Below, in pieces: positions 8,271-18,680 of a stretch of 64,000 nucleotides of DNA (the first letter of the stretch is position 1; each line of letters begins with the position of its first letter). The stretch is from Skeletonema tropicum. Lineage: Eukaryota; Bacillariophyta; Thalassiosirophyceae; Thalassiosirales; Thalassiosiraceae. The DNA lies in contig CM074129.1 of assembly GCA_037178625.1 (NCBI GenBank), forward strand, positions 3,720,001 to 3,784,000. Direction: 5' to 3'. The notes under the pieces were generated by a model. That model was not told where the DNA came from and ran no database searches. It worked only from the letters and a program-made list of their open reading frames with translations. A program made the position numbers and the translations under genes.

Positions 8271-10400
8271 ATGAAGGTAGAAACACCTCAAATCCTGTGG
8301 CATCAAGTCATCAACCCCACCCAAAAGAAGGAAGCGGGTAAAAACTCGCCCATCCTTTCATGTTCACTCCTAGATTGTGAAGATGGTACAGGTGTACTCG
8401 CCACGGCGGGGAATACTGAAGTGAACTTGTGGAGAGTCAACTTTATTGAGAATTCGGTGAGGGTGGATGCTACGAAGCGGAATATTTTGGTCAAGCCTCA
8501 GATGCTGCCTGGTGCTACTGCTGCAACTAGAAGTAGTGATGGTAAAAGTTCACGTAATAATAGCGACAATGATGTACACATGAACATGTCAGATGCACCG
8601 TCAAACCCAGAGCCAAATGAACACACACGTATTGAACACGTGATCACACTGACAAGAGGCACCAACGAACGGAATATCAACGCAGTAAAATTCTCTCCTG
8701 ATGGATGTCATTTGGCAGCTGCCGGTGATGGTGGGACAGTCGTCGTTTGGTCTGCAATGATTAGAATGAACAACAATAACAACGCCACATTACAATCCTG
8801 GAAACACTTACAACAAGAAACCGACCTTCAAATGAAAATCATCTTTAATCAATCCGATGATGTGACAGATATCGCCTGGTCTACCGATTCCAAACGATTT
8901 ACCGTCTGTTCCCTCGACCATACCATGACAGTTTGGGAACAACATGTCCTCCCCAAAAATAATAACGAGGTGGAATGGCGCAATGTGCACCGATCCGGTA
9001 AGGATCACACCCATTACATTCAGGGGGTGGCGGTGGATCCCAAGGGAGTGTATATGGCGAGTCAGGGGAGTGATCGAATGGTGAAGGTTTATACGAGGAA
9101 AACTGTCAAGGAGAATGCGATGAAGGGTGAGATGAATAAGTATGAGGTTGTTCGATCGGAGACATCAACAACATCATCAACAACATCAGAGGATGTAACA
9201 ATGACATCTGCTGAGGACAGCAGCGCTGCTAAAGGAAAGGCTGCGGCTGCAGCAGAGGACAAAAAGATTATTCGAGAGAAGAAAGTTCTACCCAACATTC
9301 TAACCAATTCAACCTTTGCATTGAGCAATAGGACCAAAACACTGAAATTCCTCAATGCACCTGAAAACAATGACAGCAGCAAAGGCGACAGCAGCACTAC
9401 AACAAATCCAAAACGTCATCACATGTTTGTCGATGAACTCACGGCTGGGTCATTCTTCCGTCGATTGGCATTTACTCCCGATGGTGCATTTCTGATTGTT
9501 CCTGCAGCATTGTGGCATGGAGCTGACAACAGCAACACCTCCAAGTCGTCCGACATTAGTAGTGGTGGTGGTGGTAGTCCTCCAGGAAGCCCTACGTCGG
9601 TAATGAACAATGACAAACTTGCCGAAAGTTCCTTTGCCACCTATTTGTTTGCAAGACATCATTTTGAACAACCCTACAAGGTATTGACTGGTCTCGAGAA
9701 GCCGAGTGTGGTCATTCGTCCAAATCCAGTATTGTTCCAACTTCCGGTACAATCGAAGATGAAGGCAATATTGCCATATCGTTCTATTTTTGCTGTGCTC
9801 ACTATTGACACGGTATTGATTTATGATACTCATCATAATGTACCACTGGCAATGGCTCGTGGGCTACATTATGCTGGTTTGACGGATGCTTCTTGGTCGA
9901 CTGATGGGATGACACTGTTTGTCACTAGCTCGGATGGATATGTGTCAATCTTGAATTTTGGAGAGGGTGAGTTGGGAGAGGTTTATCATGCGCCAGAAGT
10001 TCAAATTGTAGAAAAGACCAATGTTGATGATGCTGGACAAGCAGAATCTTCCAATAAAGTTCAATCCGAGGCTGCACCTAATAAATCAGCAGAGAAGAAG
10101 GTTCACTTTTCATCCGAGGTGTCCATACAACAAGTACCAGCAGCTGGACCAACTGTCAACACCTTGGCACCAAGGAAGAAGCCCAAGAAGTCTTGTGTTG
10201 AAAAGGAAACCATTTCGGAAGAGATGAAGGGAATGAACATTGATAAGGAGAGCAACGTTTCTGTGGAGAAGGCTGCTGCTGCTGCTGCCGCCGCTACTGC
10301 AACCAAACCTGTCGCTGCCGCTCCAGTGGTGAATATTTTGCAGCCCAAGAAGAAGAAGAAAAAGATTGCACCCACTCTTGTCAGTGCTGCGACCAAGTGA
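8271..10400 (+). CDS. CHAF1B: Chromatin assembly factor 1 subunit B (p60/Cac2 type WD40 protein)
   Basis: 709 aa, no intron. CAF-1 deposits newly made H3-H4 behind replication forks; this is its WD40 subunit. Family hallmarks in order: MKVETPQILWH at the start, LATAGNTEVNLWRV, NAVKFSPDGCHLAAAGDGGTVVVW, VTDIAWSTDSKRF, GVAVDPKGVYMASQGSDRMVKVY, FFRRLAFTPDGAFLIVPA, then LPYRSIFAVLTIDTVLIYDT, HYAGLTDASWSTDGMTLFVTSSDGY. Ser/Asn-rich and alanine-rich insertions enlarge the loops, and the last ~150 residues form a disordered, Lys-rich tail. It probably works in the nucleus with the large p150-like subunit, which is not in this window. Confidence 0.93.
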   Translation: MKVETPQILWHQVINPTQKKEAGKNSPILSCSLLDCEDGTGVLATAGNTEVNLWRVNFIENSVRVDATKRNILVKPQMLPGATAATRSSDGKSSRNNSDNDVHMNMSDAPSNPEPNEHTRIEHVITLTRGTNERNINAVKFSPDGCHLAAAGDGGTVVVWSAMIRMNNNNNATLQSWKHLQQETDLQMKIIFNQSDDVTDIAWSTDSKRFTVCSLDHTMTVWEQHVLPKNNNEVEWRNVHRSGKDHTHYIQGVAVDPKGVYMASQGSDRMVKVYTRKTVKENAMKGEMNKYEVVRSETSTTSSTTSEDVTMTSAEDSSAAKGKAAAAAEDKKIIREKKVLPNILTNSTFALSNRTKTLKFLNAPENNDSSKGDSSTTTNPKRHHMFVDELTAGSFFRRLAFTPDGAFLIVPAALWHGADNSNTSKSSDISSGGGGSPPGSPTSVMNNDKLAESSFATYLFARHHFEQPYKVLTGLEKPSVVIRPNPVLFQLPVQSKMKAILPYRSIFAVLTIDTVLIYDTHHNVPLAMARGLHYAGLTDASWSTDGMTLFVTSSDGYVSILNFGEGELGEVYHAPEVQIVEKTNVDDAGQAESSNKVQSEAAPNKSAEKKVHFSSEVSIQQVPAAGPTVNTLAPRKKPKKSCVEKETISEEMKGMNIDKESNVSVEKAAAAAAAATATKPVAAAPVVNILQPKKKKKKIAPTLVSAATK

Positions 10401-10619
10401 ATGGAATCGATGTGACAAATAGTAGGAGAGAGCAATACAACAAGTTTCAGTAATGGGGCTTGATTTCATTGTTGTTCATTTTCATAACAATATGAGTGAA
10501 AGAAGAAAGATTTTGTTCACATAGGACAAAGTAAGCTAGAGAATTTATTTTCATGTTCAGTGCCTCGGCACACTCTACGCAACGCAACATGTGACCCAAT
10601 TCTAATCATCAAAATTGAC

Positions 10620-11893
10620 CTATTCAAATATCCATTTCTCTAAAGGTGTCATTGACTCGGTTGCCTGGAGGTATTCATCGATTGTCTCTGGCTTCCTTTT
10701 GCATATCATTTCAATGTCATGAGAAACAAAGTTTACGTCCTCTTCCAAGCCGGTCGCTTTCAGTTTCTCCAAGCCAATGAAGTCTCTCACCTTCCAGTCT
10801 ACATCATCTACGCTTGTGAACCCATCTTCTTCCTTTTGTACAAGCATATTGATTGGAAGGTCTTCGTAAAAGACTGGTCGTTTGGAATGTTTGGCCAGAG
10901 CACATGCTAGGTCATCATCAGAGATGGGCTGCAATCCAGTAAGAGTGTACTCTTTACGCATATGTGGCTTGGAGTACATGATTACACGAGTTGCTACTTC
11001 TGCAATGTCGTTTGGAGACACGTAGTTGATGTTTTTTCCTTCACTTGCTCCATATAATACGATTGGTTTCTCCTTGTCTTTGCCAGCATCTTCAGCCTGT
11101 GTACAATGAACATGGCAAGAGATGAGTGATAAGAAGTTTTGTAGGTTGAATGCTCACCAGCAAGGTCATTAGTTTTACTTACATGATGCATCACCAGAGG
11201 GTTCGACATTAAATGGGATGCAGACAGTATGGTGTATGGGATAGATGATCGTGAGAGGAGATCATCACAAGCTGCATGCAACCTCACAAAGTTTGCCTTT
11301 TGGTAGATTTCGTTTTCATTTCGAGCGTGATAGAAGCTGACCTTTACAAAGTACTCAACACCAGCCTTTTCACAAGCTCGAAGGAATGCCGGAAAAGCTT
11401 GTGCCCAATTGACAAAGTAGGGGAGTTCACAGAATACTATCTTCACTCCGTCGAGAGCAGAGGAGAATGTAGTCTTGTCCTTCCAATCGAAATGAACAAC
11501 CTCCGCCCCCTGTGAAGATAGTTGATCTGCAAAGTCACCCAAATCATCTGGTTGACGATACCCAATCCGTGTAGATGGATGTCCAGCGTTGAGTAGCCGT
11601 TGCGCAACTCGGTGACCGAGCACTCCTTGGGCTCCAGTCACAAAGATTCTGCCAGATACTACATTATCATCGTGATGCTCCTTCAGACCCAGTTTGTCAC
11701 GTAAATGGTCACAGGCATCGCCGACCATTAGTGTTGCTACTTGAACTTCTTTTGCAATTATATTCATTTTGTTATCTTTCGTTGTGGTTATGTTTATGTC
11801 AGCAACTGCTTGGTAATGCAGCAATGGAAGATAGACAGGAGTGCTCGGATCTCTGAATGAATGAAAAGCTGGCGTCAAGTTTTGGGTTCTCAT
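10620..11893 (-). CDS. NmrA-like NAD(P)-binding oxidoreductase/epimerase
   Basis: Two exons, 11183-11893 and 10620-11096, joined across an 86 bp intron with GTAAGT and ACAG ends that keeps the frame; 395 aa. A Rossmann nucleotide-binding motif (GRIFVTGAQGVLGHRVAQRLL) starts near residue 80. It is followed by FDWKDKTTFSSALDGV, and after the intron by YVSPNDIAEVATRVI and EYTLTG, the layout of NmrA/atypical short-chain dehydrogenases. The active-site Tyr-x-x-x-Lys is not obvious, so it may be a redox sensor rather than an enzyme. Start: the first ATG in the frame (11893); one at 11767 would remove a weakly hydrophobic N-terminus. It converges with CHAF1B, leaving 219 bp without a gene. Confidence 0.8.
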
Positions 11894-11955
11894 TTTCAAT
11901 CACAGGACAAAATAGGAGGAAAATGGTGGACCTGTTACATCGAATCCTTAGATTT

Positions 11956-12036
11956 CCGAATCCTAGGATTCGGATAAAACTTGACGTCCGAATCCTAGGA
12001 TTCGGAAATAGCTGACGTCCGAATCCTTGGATTCGG
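11956..12036. repeat. Left cluster of the 18 bp palindrome CCGAATCCTAGGATTCGG
   Basis: Two exact copies (11956, 11988) and one variant with TTGG in the centre (12019), spaced 31-32 bp, near the left end of the Ginger-like element. Even spacing suggests binding sites for a dimeric transposase or host factor. Confidence 0.9.
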
Positions 12037-12642
12037 ACGCTCTCCCCCTCTTCAACACGCGCACATATTATTTCACTATTGTACAGTCACACAAAAATGC
12101 CAAGCTACATCATGGTTGCGCTGCCGCAACCACCTAACCACCAGCCTGCTGACGGAGAAAAACTCGAAGAATGGACCTAATAAAGCATGAGTCGCTTCCG
12201 CCACAACGAATTCAACGTTCGTCCCCTTTGGGACACATAGAATCCCCCGGTGATACAAGTGATGTTGATGTGCAACAAAAGAACGAACCTGAAGTACTTG
12301 ATGATGTTTTTCCCTGGTCCATTATTGAGAGGAAGATGAGTCATCAGTAGTGGGTGTTAAAGTTTTGGCGTTTCAACCGATGCGTCGAATAAAACCAACT
12401 GCACGTGACTCTTCGTACCGACCTGCAATGGACACTCTTGATGTTATTCTGTACCGCTGCACGCCAAGAATTTGGGCGTAAATAGGTAAGATTCATTATT
12501 GAAAAATTACTACACATTATTTCTCCACAGATCATAAGTCTATGATGTTCTCACACGACGATTGGTATATTAATCAGCATCTACGTCATCATCGATCACA
12601 TCAATAATTCGTGCAAAATCTTTAGACAAATGTCATTTTGAT

Positions 12643-13211
12643 TTAGTCAATGGGTAATTGAGATATGTGAGAGAAGATTTGAATTGAAATGAAAATAGCA
12701 TCTATTTTTTTCACCAATTTATTCATGCTTTCAACAGAACCTTGATCCCTTGGTGTGCGGGGCCGTCCAGTAACAGTAATGATTGATTCACTGTACTCCT
12801 TGAGTAGGACCAGAATTTCGTTTGCCGTAAACTCCTTTCCGTTGTCAGTGTGAAATATACTTGGATATCCAATCAACCCAAAAATGCGATCGAGTTCATA
12901 TGCCACAAATCTTGCTAATTTCCGGGGAAGTGCTTGAAGGTATGTCAGTTGAGTTGAATGATCTTTCAGAGTGAGGATCCACCTCATAGTGTTTCCATGA
13001 ACATCTTTCATTTCGCTGCCCCTCATATCAATAAGGTCGACCTGAAATCAGTCACGAAAGTTTTCGGACAAGATTGGCTTCTTTGCTCCCTTCTGCTTTT
13101 TTGCAACTGGATTAGCATGGTTACATGTTTCACACGTGGCTACAAACTCATTAACTTGCTTTTCCGTGACGTTGTAATACTTTTCTTGAACATGCGCAAA
13201 TTAAATGCATG
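12643..13211 (-). pseudogene. Retroviral-type integrase relic
   Basis: The upstream part encodes a zinc-binding-like segment ending CETCKHAN, with a His-rich stretch (RHRHAFN) in another frame. An in-frame TGA at 13048-13050 then separates it from the catalytic core. The core shows VDLID, HTDNGKEFT and, 38 residues after that Asp, the Glu of GSVESMNK, matching the DDE integrase pattern. It stops at 12643 without the usual C-terminal domains. The stop and frameshift show it is dead. It lies within the Ginger-like element. Confidence 0.8.
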
Positions 13212-13493
13212 ACGATGTCGTTCTTTAATGCCAGCCTCAGCGACTTTCATGGGTGTGTCGTTGGCAGATGCCAAGTACTCACTGCCACCACCAGATGCAG
13301 CAACACCGTCAACACCAAGTGGTGAGCAATAACATAAACTAGCAAGAGCAAATTGATTGAATATCATGATGAAAATGAGTATTGTAGTGTGATTTGAGAT
13401 TATCTATTTAGTAAGAGGTAAGAGCACAGATTCCAGCATAGAAGCCAGAAGTACCTACATATCAATCCAATGATTCGGAGTGAATGAAGCCAT

Positions 13494-13592
13494 CCGAATC
13501 CTAGGATTCGGAGTGAATGAAGCCATCCGAATCCTAGGATTCGGAAATCCAAGGATTCGATGTGCACCCCCCTTGCGAATCCTAGGATTCGG
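13494..13592. repeat. Right cluster of the CCGAATCCTAGGATTCGG palindrome
   Basis: Exact copies at 13494 and 13527 (33 bp apart, each preceded by GTGAATGAAGCCAT or close to it) and a shorter core at 13576. Mirrors the cluster at the other end of the element. Confidence 0.88.
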
Positions 13593-13633
13593 AAATCTAA
13601 GGATTCCCCGGCATGGATTCGATGTAACAGACC

Positions 13634-13928
13634 GAGCGACGCGCTGTGTTTGCGAACGTCCCATCTGTCTATCAGAACAAGAACCCTAACTTCTTTCTGT
13701 GAATTGAAGTGCTTATGGATAGAAGAGAGGAAGAGCAATGCAGATCATATTACAGCAGTGGTTGCTTCCATATCGATAGCATTGTTTGGATGTCTCAAGT
13801 GTAGCTGCTGAGCATCTTCTTTCAATAACCATCCATGCAATAACACTAATACATGATTACTTTCTTCACGGCTGAACGTCACCTTATTTTTTCTCCTCAC
13901 TACTATTCCATATTAGATTGTATGCGAC
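13634..13928. other. Intergenic, nothing recognised
   Basis: About 300 bases between the Ginger-like element and the stop codon of the transporter gene. No ORF or repeat is supported. Confidence 0.6.
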
Positions 13929-15437
13929 TCATACTTCAAAATCTGCCACATCGACACCACTATTCAGTGCAGGGTGATCTTTGCTTCGACCAAAGCCGTG
14001 TAATGCGATACCCCAACCCATCAGCAACATTGAAGCAGCAACAAAGAAGTGTGCACCGGGAAAGTTCCCTCCCAACAGAGCGCCGTCGGGGGCAGTGAAT
14101 TTGGCAAGAAGAACTGCGTACATGGTCGACCCAATCGCACCAGTCAGCTCAGTGACACTTCCAACAGCTCCAAGCAGCGCTCCTCTCTCTCCAGGCTGAG
14201 CCAAATTCGCCATCACAGCTTGCAATGCTGGCAGAGCCATGCATCCAACAGCAGTGACAAATATTCCAAATATGAACGGTTGAGGTGTCGGTGCGAGTCC
14301 AGCGACTGTTAGGCCAAATCCAAATGTGAGAAGACCAGTAAGAATGGCATTATGTATGCCAAAGTATGCGATGAATAGTCTCGGTGCCACTGCCAGCATC
14401 ATTCCCACAAGTACGAGCACTGGCCCACTCTGCGCTTGTGTCCAGCCGAAACGAATACTGGCATAATTCGTAAATTGTGCATCCAATGAACATCTTGCAA
14501 GACTAGCCAAAAAATATACCACCGCAGCCGTGCGAAGGATAGGAGCATGTCCAAAAAGTTTCTTCAAGCCACCCATTGGGTTGGCATCGCTTAGATCCAG
14601 CTTGGTTGTTTTGTTTTGATTGGATTCGGGTGTCAAGAAGGCTATGATCAAGGCATTCAGAACTTGAAGTCCAGCAGCAATCATTAGCGGCAACCTCGGT
14701 CCAAACTTGGAACCCAGCAATCCTCCAATTGGGAATGCGAATATGAAAGCCCCACCCGCGCTCAACCCCTGAAAGATACCAAGATTCCCAGCCAGTTTTT
14801 CGGGTTTACTCACGTCTGCAATGTAGGCCTGACACAAGGGGAGCATACACGATGAACACCCGTCGACGAAATCAGCCAAATATAGCAAAGCTGCACTTCG
14901 TTTCGTTGTTGCTTGAATAACATTTGTAAGTGCGAAGCCCAACGAAGACCAAATCATGAGAGGCTTCCTTCCAAATTTGTCAGATAACGATGCCAAAAAG
15001 CCTATGCCAAGAAATGTCAATAGCTTGTCCACCGATTCTACTTTCCCAGAGAGTGCAATGGAACGCGCACTCGGAGTTGCCTTTGCATCACCATCAATAA
15101 TCTCTCTAATCAAGAATTGGATATTGATCGCATTAAAGCCCAAACTGAGAAAGTACAACCAGTTGTGCAGCACCGCCCAATAAATCGACGGAGGAGATTT
15201 TTCAATTGTACTACTATCATCAGATCCACCTCGTGCACACAAGATTTCAGCGGCGCGAGGACCAAAGTCACAGGCGGCTGCATTGGTTACTGCCAATCTG
15301 GTTTGTGTTCTCTTATTCCGCCGCTGCTGCTTGAGGATGTTGTTGCTTGTGAGTGACGAGGGTGTTGATTGAGGCGAGATTGCGTAGGCACTCTCTGAGG
15401 CCAATAAGGCTGTTATTATTACGAGTAATCGCCGCAT
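13929..15437 (-). CDS. Major facilitator superfamily transporter with N-terminal signal sequence
   Basis: 502 aa from the ATG at 15437. The N-terminus (MRRLLVIITALLASESAYA) looks like a signal peptide, followed by ~70 polar residues and then about a dozen hydrophobic segments. The MFS loop 2-3 signature is present as GFLASLSDKFGRKPLMIWSS. YLADFVDGCSSCMLPLCQAYIADVSKP fits helices 4-5 of TetA-like drug/solute antiporters. A signal plus transit-like spacer suggests an endomembrane or plastid-envelope location. The substrate cannot be deduced. Confidence 0.85.
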   Translation of the reverse strand: MRRLLVIITALLASESAYAISPQSTPSSLTSNNILKQQRRNKRTQTRLAVTNAAACDFGPRAAEILCARGGSDDSSTIEKSPPSIYWAVLHNWLYFLSLGFNAINIQFLIREIIDGDAKATPSARSIALSGKVESVDKLLTFLGIGFLASLSDKFGRKPLMIWSSLGFALTNVIQATTKRSAALLYLADFVDGCSSCMLPLCQAYIADVSKPEKLAGNLGIFQGLSAGGAFIFAFPIGGLLGSKFGPRLPLMIAAGLQVLNALIIAFLTPESNQNKTTKLDLSDANPMGGLKKLFGHAPILRTAAVVYFLASLARCSLDAQFTNYASIRFGWTQAQSGPVLVLVGMMLAVAPRLFIAYFGIHNAILTGLLTFGFGLTVAGLAPTPQPFIFGIFVTAVGCMALPALQAVMANLAQPGERGALLGAVGSVTELTGAIGSTMYAVLLAKFTAPDGALLGGNFPGAHFFVAASMLLMGWGIALHGFGRSKDHPALNSGVDVADFEV

Positions 15438-15817
15438 TGCCACGTGATTGGTGTATGTTATGATTCAATGGATCCGGTTTCGGCTGCAGCAACAATGCAA
15501 TGCGATGGATCCTGGCCTGATGCATGCATCTCGTGAATCTGTGTGTTTTGCAAATACAGCCACAAAGAAACCAGTTGCCATTTATTAATGGTTTGGGAAT
15601 GGGGCATTTTTCTTGATGTAATTATCACTGATTTCACAAAAGGTACAGCTCTGAACTAGTTTCAATGACCTCTAAATCTGATGATCGTCGCTTCTCCTTC
15701 CAAAATCCATAGCCATAGGGGAAAAAGCGGCTTAAAACAGATGATTCTGAGACCACTGCGTACTAATTCCCACATGAGACATCAGATGTACATAGGTTCG
15801 GTCAATTGGCTAAAATC

Positions 15818-16176
15818 AGGAGGGGTGATCCCGTACGTAGAACCATACTAATTCCTAAATGTAACAGATTTGTCCGCCGGCTTGATTTGGATTTTTACCC
15901 CTGTAACAGCTGCAGCGAGTTCTACTGCCGCCAGTTGAATTCCGCTTGTTACCAGTGCTACAATCTCACGGACACAGCTTGGTGATGATAGTGGGAGAGA
16001 TAGGGAGAGACACCCATCCGAAACGAATCTGTGACATGACACAATTGTCCGTGAGATTGTTACCGTAACAGATTTCTCGTGGGTCTGGTATGTTTCTACG
16101 TAGGAACGCCGCCGCCGCAGAGATGTGAATGTTACCCGTGTAACAACCTCACGGTCGGGTTCTGATCACCCCTCCT
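15818..16176. mobile_element. MITE with 13 bp inverted ends and 8 bp target duplication
   Basis: The ends are AGGAGGGGTGATC (15818-15830) and its complement (16164-16176). The perfect 8 bp direct repeat CTAAAATC flanks it at 15810-15817 and 16177-16184. The interior holds several GTAACA/TGTTAC motifs and no ORF. An 8 bp duplication suggests hAT or a similar superfamily. The 15444-15809 stretch to its left holds nothing recognisable. Confidence 0.88.
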
Positions 16177-16304
16177 CTAAAATCCTAAAGATGAAATCCA
16201 GGTAAAAGTTCTCATTTTCATTTCAATTCATTGAGTGTCCACGACACCGACACCCTTCATTAACTACTGCCTACTAATAATCCACGCCAAAAATAGTCAA
16301 GATC

Positions 16305-17244
16305 ATGTGCTGCCCCTGCTGTCTATGCGTCTCCACCTCAGAGGTCGTCGTCGTCGAAAGGCTCGGCAAATTTGAACGCTTTTTGTCCCCCGGTTTCAAT
16401 GTGATTTGGTGCCCTTGCGAACAACATGCCGGAAGCGTCTCGTTCAGTGCGTACCAATAAAAATTGCATACTAGATCGTTGTTTTGATGTTGCACGATAA
16501 TCTAATATTCTTTGTCCCTCTCTATCTCATGACATACCTACATCTACAGGGGTGCAGCAACTCGATGTTCGCGTCGAAACCAAAACCAAAGACAACGTCT
16601 TCCTAACCACAGTCGTCAGCGTCCAATATCAAGTCATCCGCGAAAAGGCCTACCAGGCATTCTACGCCCTCACCAACACCCAACAACAAATCACCGCTCA
16701 CATTTACGACGTCATGAGATCACAGCTCCCCACGTTGGAGTTGGATGCTGTCTTTGAGGCCAAGGAAGAGTTGGCACTGGCGGTCAAGAATGCCCTCCAA
16801 GAGACAATGAGTGGGTATGGATATCAAATCCTCCAAGCGCTCATTACCGATATTGATCCAGATCAACGTGTCAAGAATGCAATGAACGAAATCAACTCCG
16901 CGAAGAGACTCAAGTTTGCCATTGCCGAGAAGGCCGAGGGGCAAAAGATTCTTCAAGTCAAGAGTGCCGAAGCGGAGGCCGAGGCCAAGTATTTGAGTGG
17001 GGTGGGTGTAGCGAAGCAGCGTAAAGCGATTGTGGATGGATTGAGGACTTCGATTGTTGACTTTTCGGGAAATATCAAGGGGGCTTCATCCAAGGATGTG
17101 ATGGATTTGTTGCTGCTTACTCAGTACTTTGATTGTGTGAGGGATGTGGGATCTGCCAATCACTGCAAGACTACGTTTGTTAGTTCATCCAATGATGGGA
17201 TTAGGGATTCCCTCATCGTCGCAGATGCTGCCAAGCTCAAATAG
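16305..17244 (+). CDS. Hypersensitive-induced-reaction-like band-7/SPFH protein
   Basis: Exons 16305-16446 and 16550-17244 join across a 103 bp intron (GTGCGT to ACAG). The split codon becomes Arg and restores the family's RVQQLDVR; 278 aa. The N-terminus MCCPCCLC is Cys-rich and likely S-acylated for membrane attachment. The SPFH domain follows (VVVVERLGKFERFLSPGFN, QQLDVRVETKTKDNVFLTTVVSVQYQV, VFEAKEELALAVKNALQETMSGYGYQI), then a coiled Ala/Glu-rich region (AEKAEGQKILQVKSAEAEAEAKYLSG). Such proteins form ring-like membrane microdomain scaffolds; in plants they are linked to defence and ion-channel control. Strong match along the whole length. Confidence 0.93.
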
Positions 17245-17444
17245 ACAAGGATAGAGTGGTGAAGGGGGGGATTATGTGTTCTTGTTGTTTGTGTTATTGT
17301 TTCATAACCTATTCATATACGATTACGATGCAAGTGTTGGAAGTTTTTAGTCTTGTACTGAATATACAAGTAAGGAAAAAGTAGAGTTTGTTGATACCTA
17401 CACAACAACTTCAATTCACTTTTATCAATCAATGCAAACAATAT

Positions 17445-18680
17445 TTATCGTATAGAACTCTTATCTCGACCAATATACCTGGAGAATCTGGCCAAGTCCA
17501 ATGCTCTGCCAACACCGTTTGTCTCATAAATCTTTCCAGTTCGACCATCCAGGCACATCAATTGAGGAATGCCCTTCACTTTCATCCACGATAGCAATAT
17601 TTCTCTCGTGTCGGCATCAAAAGGAACAGCAAGCCACGGCATGCTTGCATAATAACTTCTGAACCCATTCCCATCATGATCAGCAGAGATAAAGACAATT
17701 TCAATTTTTGTCGTGCGACCGGGGGCTTTGGCATACATGGCCTTCGCATCATTGTAAAACTTGATCAGTTGAGGTGTATACCTGCGACAGGGACCACACC
17801 AGTGTGCTGAGGCGTAGAAAAATACCAAATCAACCTTGTTGAAGGCTTCACGGAGGGACACCGATTTCATTCCACCCTTTGCAAGTAGTTTGTTATCAGG
17901 CAGTCGTTTGAACAATTTAAGAAGGCCTTCACTACCACTTGCCGATGAATATGAACTCTTACTGGAACTCCTTGCACCTACCACATCACTTGCACTAGAA
18001 TAAGGGATAACATTGCCTCCTTCATTCACACTTGCAACTAGATTCTCTTCACTTCCACCCGTCTCCCCTTGCAGTACAGGTCTTACACGAAACATGTATC
18101 CACTACTCGATGTCAAGTTCTTCTTTCGTACCTCTGTTCCCGACAAACAGTTAGCTACCGTCGACCAACTAGATGTCCCATTACTCTCTCTCATTTGTAA
18201 TTTGTATCCCACGAGAAGTGGTTCAGCAGATGGTTGCCAACTAATATGAGCAACGTACGAGTTTGGTTGTGGACTAACAGCCGACGAGTCAATTTTTGCA
18301 ACAGGAGGAGGCATTCTCTGACTCTGCTCCATCATTGTCAACACTGTAAATGGTCTTCGATAGGCGTGGCCCATGTAATCCATTGCAGATTTGTCGACCC
18401 GAGTTTGACTCTTGGTAGTGGCACTGACACGGAAGAAAAATCCATGACCAGCACCTGTCAAGTTTCGTTTCCTTGCGGTATTTGTCGATAGTTCCGTCGA
18501 TAGGCTCTGATAGGTTAGCTGCCCACCAGAATCGATTCCATTGTCGGTTGGAGAGAGTGAAGGCCGGTATTGTAACGTGTACTTTGTTGGATTGGAGGAG
18601 GAAGACTGCTTTCCGATCTCAGGCCATGTGACGGTGATCGAAGTATCATCTGCGTCGATGAGTATGACGCCCTTATTCAT
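17445..18680 (-). CDS. Fibronectin-III/nucleoredoxin fusion protein
   Basis: 411 aa, no intron. Residues ~1-105 and ~125-220 read as two fibronectin type III domains (SITVTWPEI, TKYTLQYRPS; VAHISWQPSAEPLLVGYKLQMRES, GYMFRVRPV). Residues ~265-405 form a thioredoxin-fold tryparedoxin/nucleoredoxin domain with the redox centre WCGPC in FYASAHWCGPCRRYTPQLIKFY and the cis-Pro segment VKGIPQLMCLDGRTGKI. It probably reduces or oxidises protein thiols, with the FN3 modules supplying target binding. No signal peptide is seen, so it is likely cytosolic or nuclear. The combination is not one I know as common. Confidence 0.85.
   Translation of the reverse strand: MNKGVILIDADDTSITVTWPEIGKQSSSSNPTKYTLQYRPSLSPTDNGIDSGGQLTYQSLSTELSTNTARKRNLTGAGHGFFFRVSATTKSQTRVDKSAMDYMGHAYRRPFTVLTMMEQSQRMPPPVAKIDSSAVSPQPNSYVAHISWQPSAEPLLVGYKLQMRESNGTSSWSTVANCLSGTEVRKKNLTSSSGYMFRVRPVLQGETGGSEENLVASVNEGGNVIPYSSASDVVGARSSSKSSYSSASGSEGLLKLFKRLPDNKLLAKGGMKSVSLREAFNKVDLVFFYASAHWCGPCRRYTPQLIKFYNDAKAMYAKAPGRTTKIEIVFISADHDGNGFRSYYASMPWLAVPFDADTREILLSWMKVKGIPQLMCLDGRTGKIYETNGVGRALDLARFSRYIGRDKSSIR

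Larger units (their letters stand above)
11933..13629. mobile_element. Ginger-like DNA transposon relic (integrase-type, 4 bp target duplication)
   Basis: The ends are TGTTACATCGAATCC and its exact complement GGATTCGATGTAACA, flanked by the direct repeat GACC (11929-11932 and 13630-13633). Terminal TGTNR/YNACA, a 4 bp duplication and a Gypsy-like integrase are the features I recall for Ginger elements. Both ends carry clustered palindromes. Inside are an integrase relic and coding-like scraps (for example 12171-12350, 59 codons). No long terminal direct repeats, reverse transcriptase or RNase H are visible, which argues against an LTR retrotransposon. Confidence 0.7.

Noticed and set aside
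9089..10469. Several long antisense ORFs under the CAF-1 subunit gene
   Set aside because: They arise from Ala-, Ser- and Lys-rich codon runs of the real gene and have no family features.
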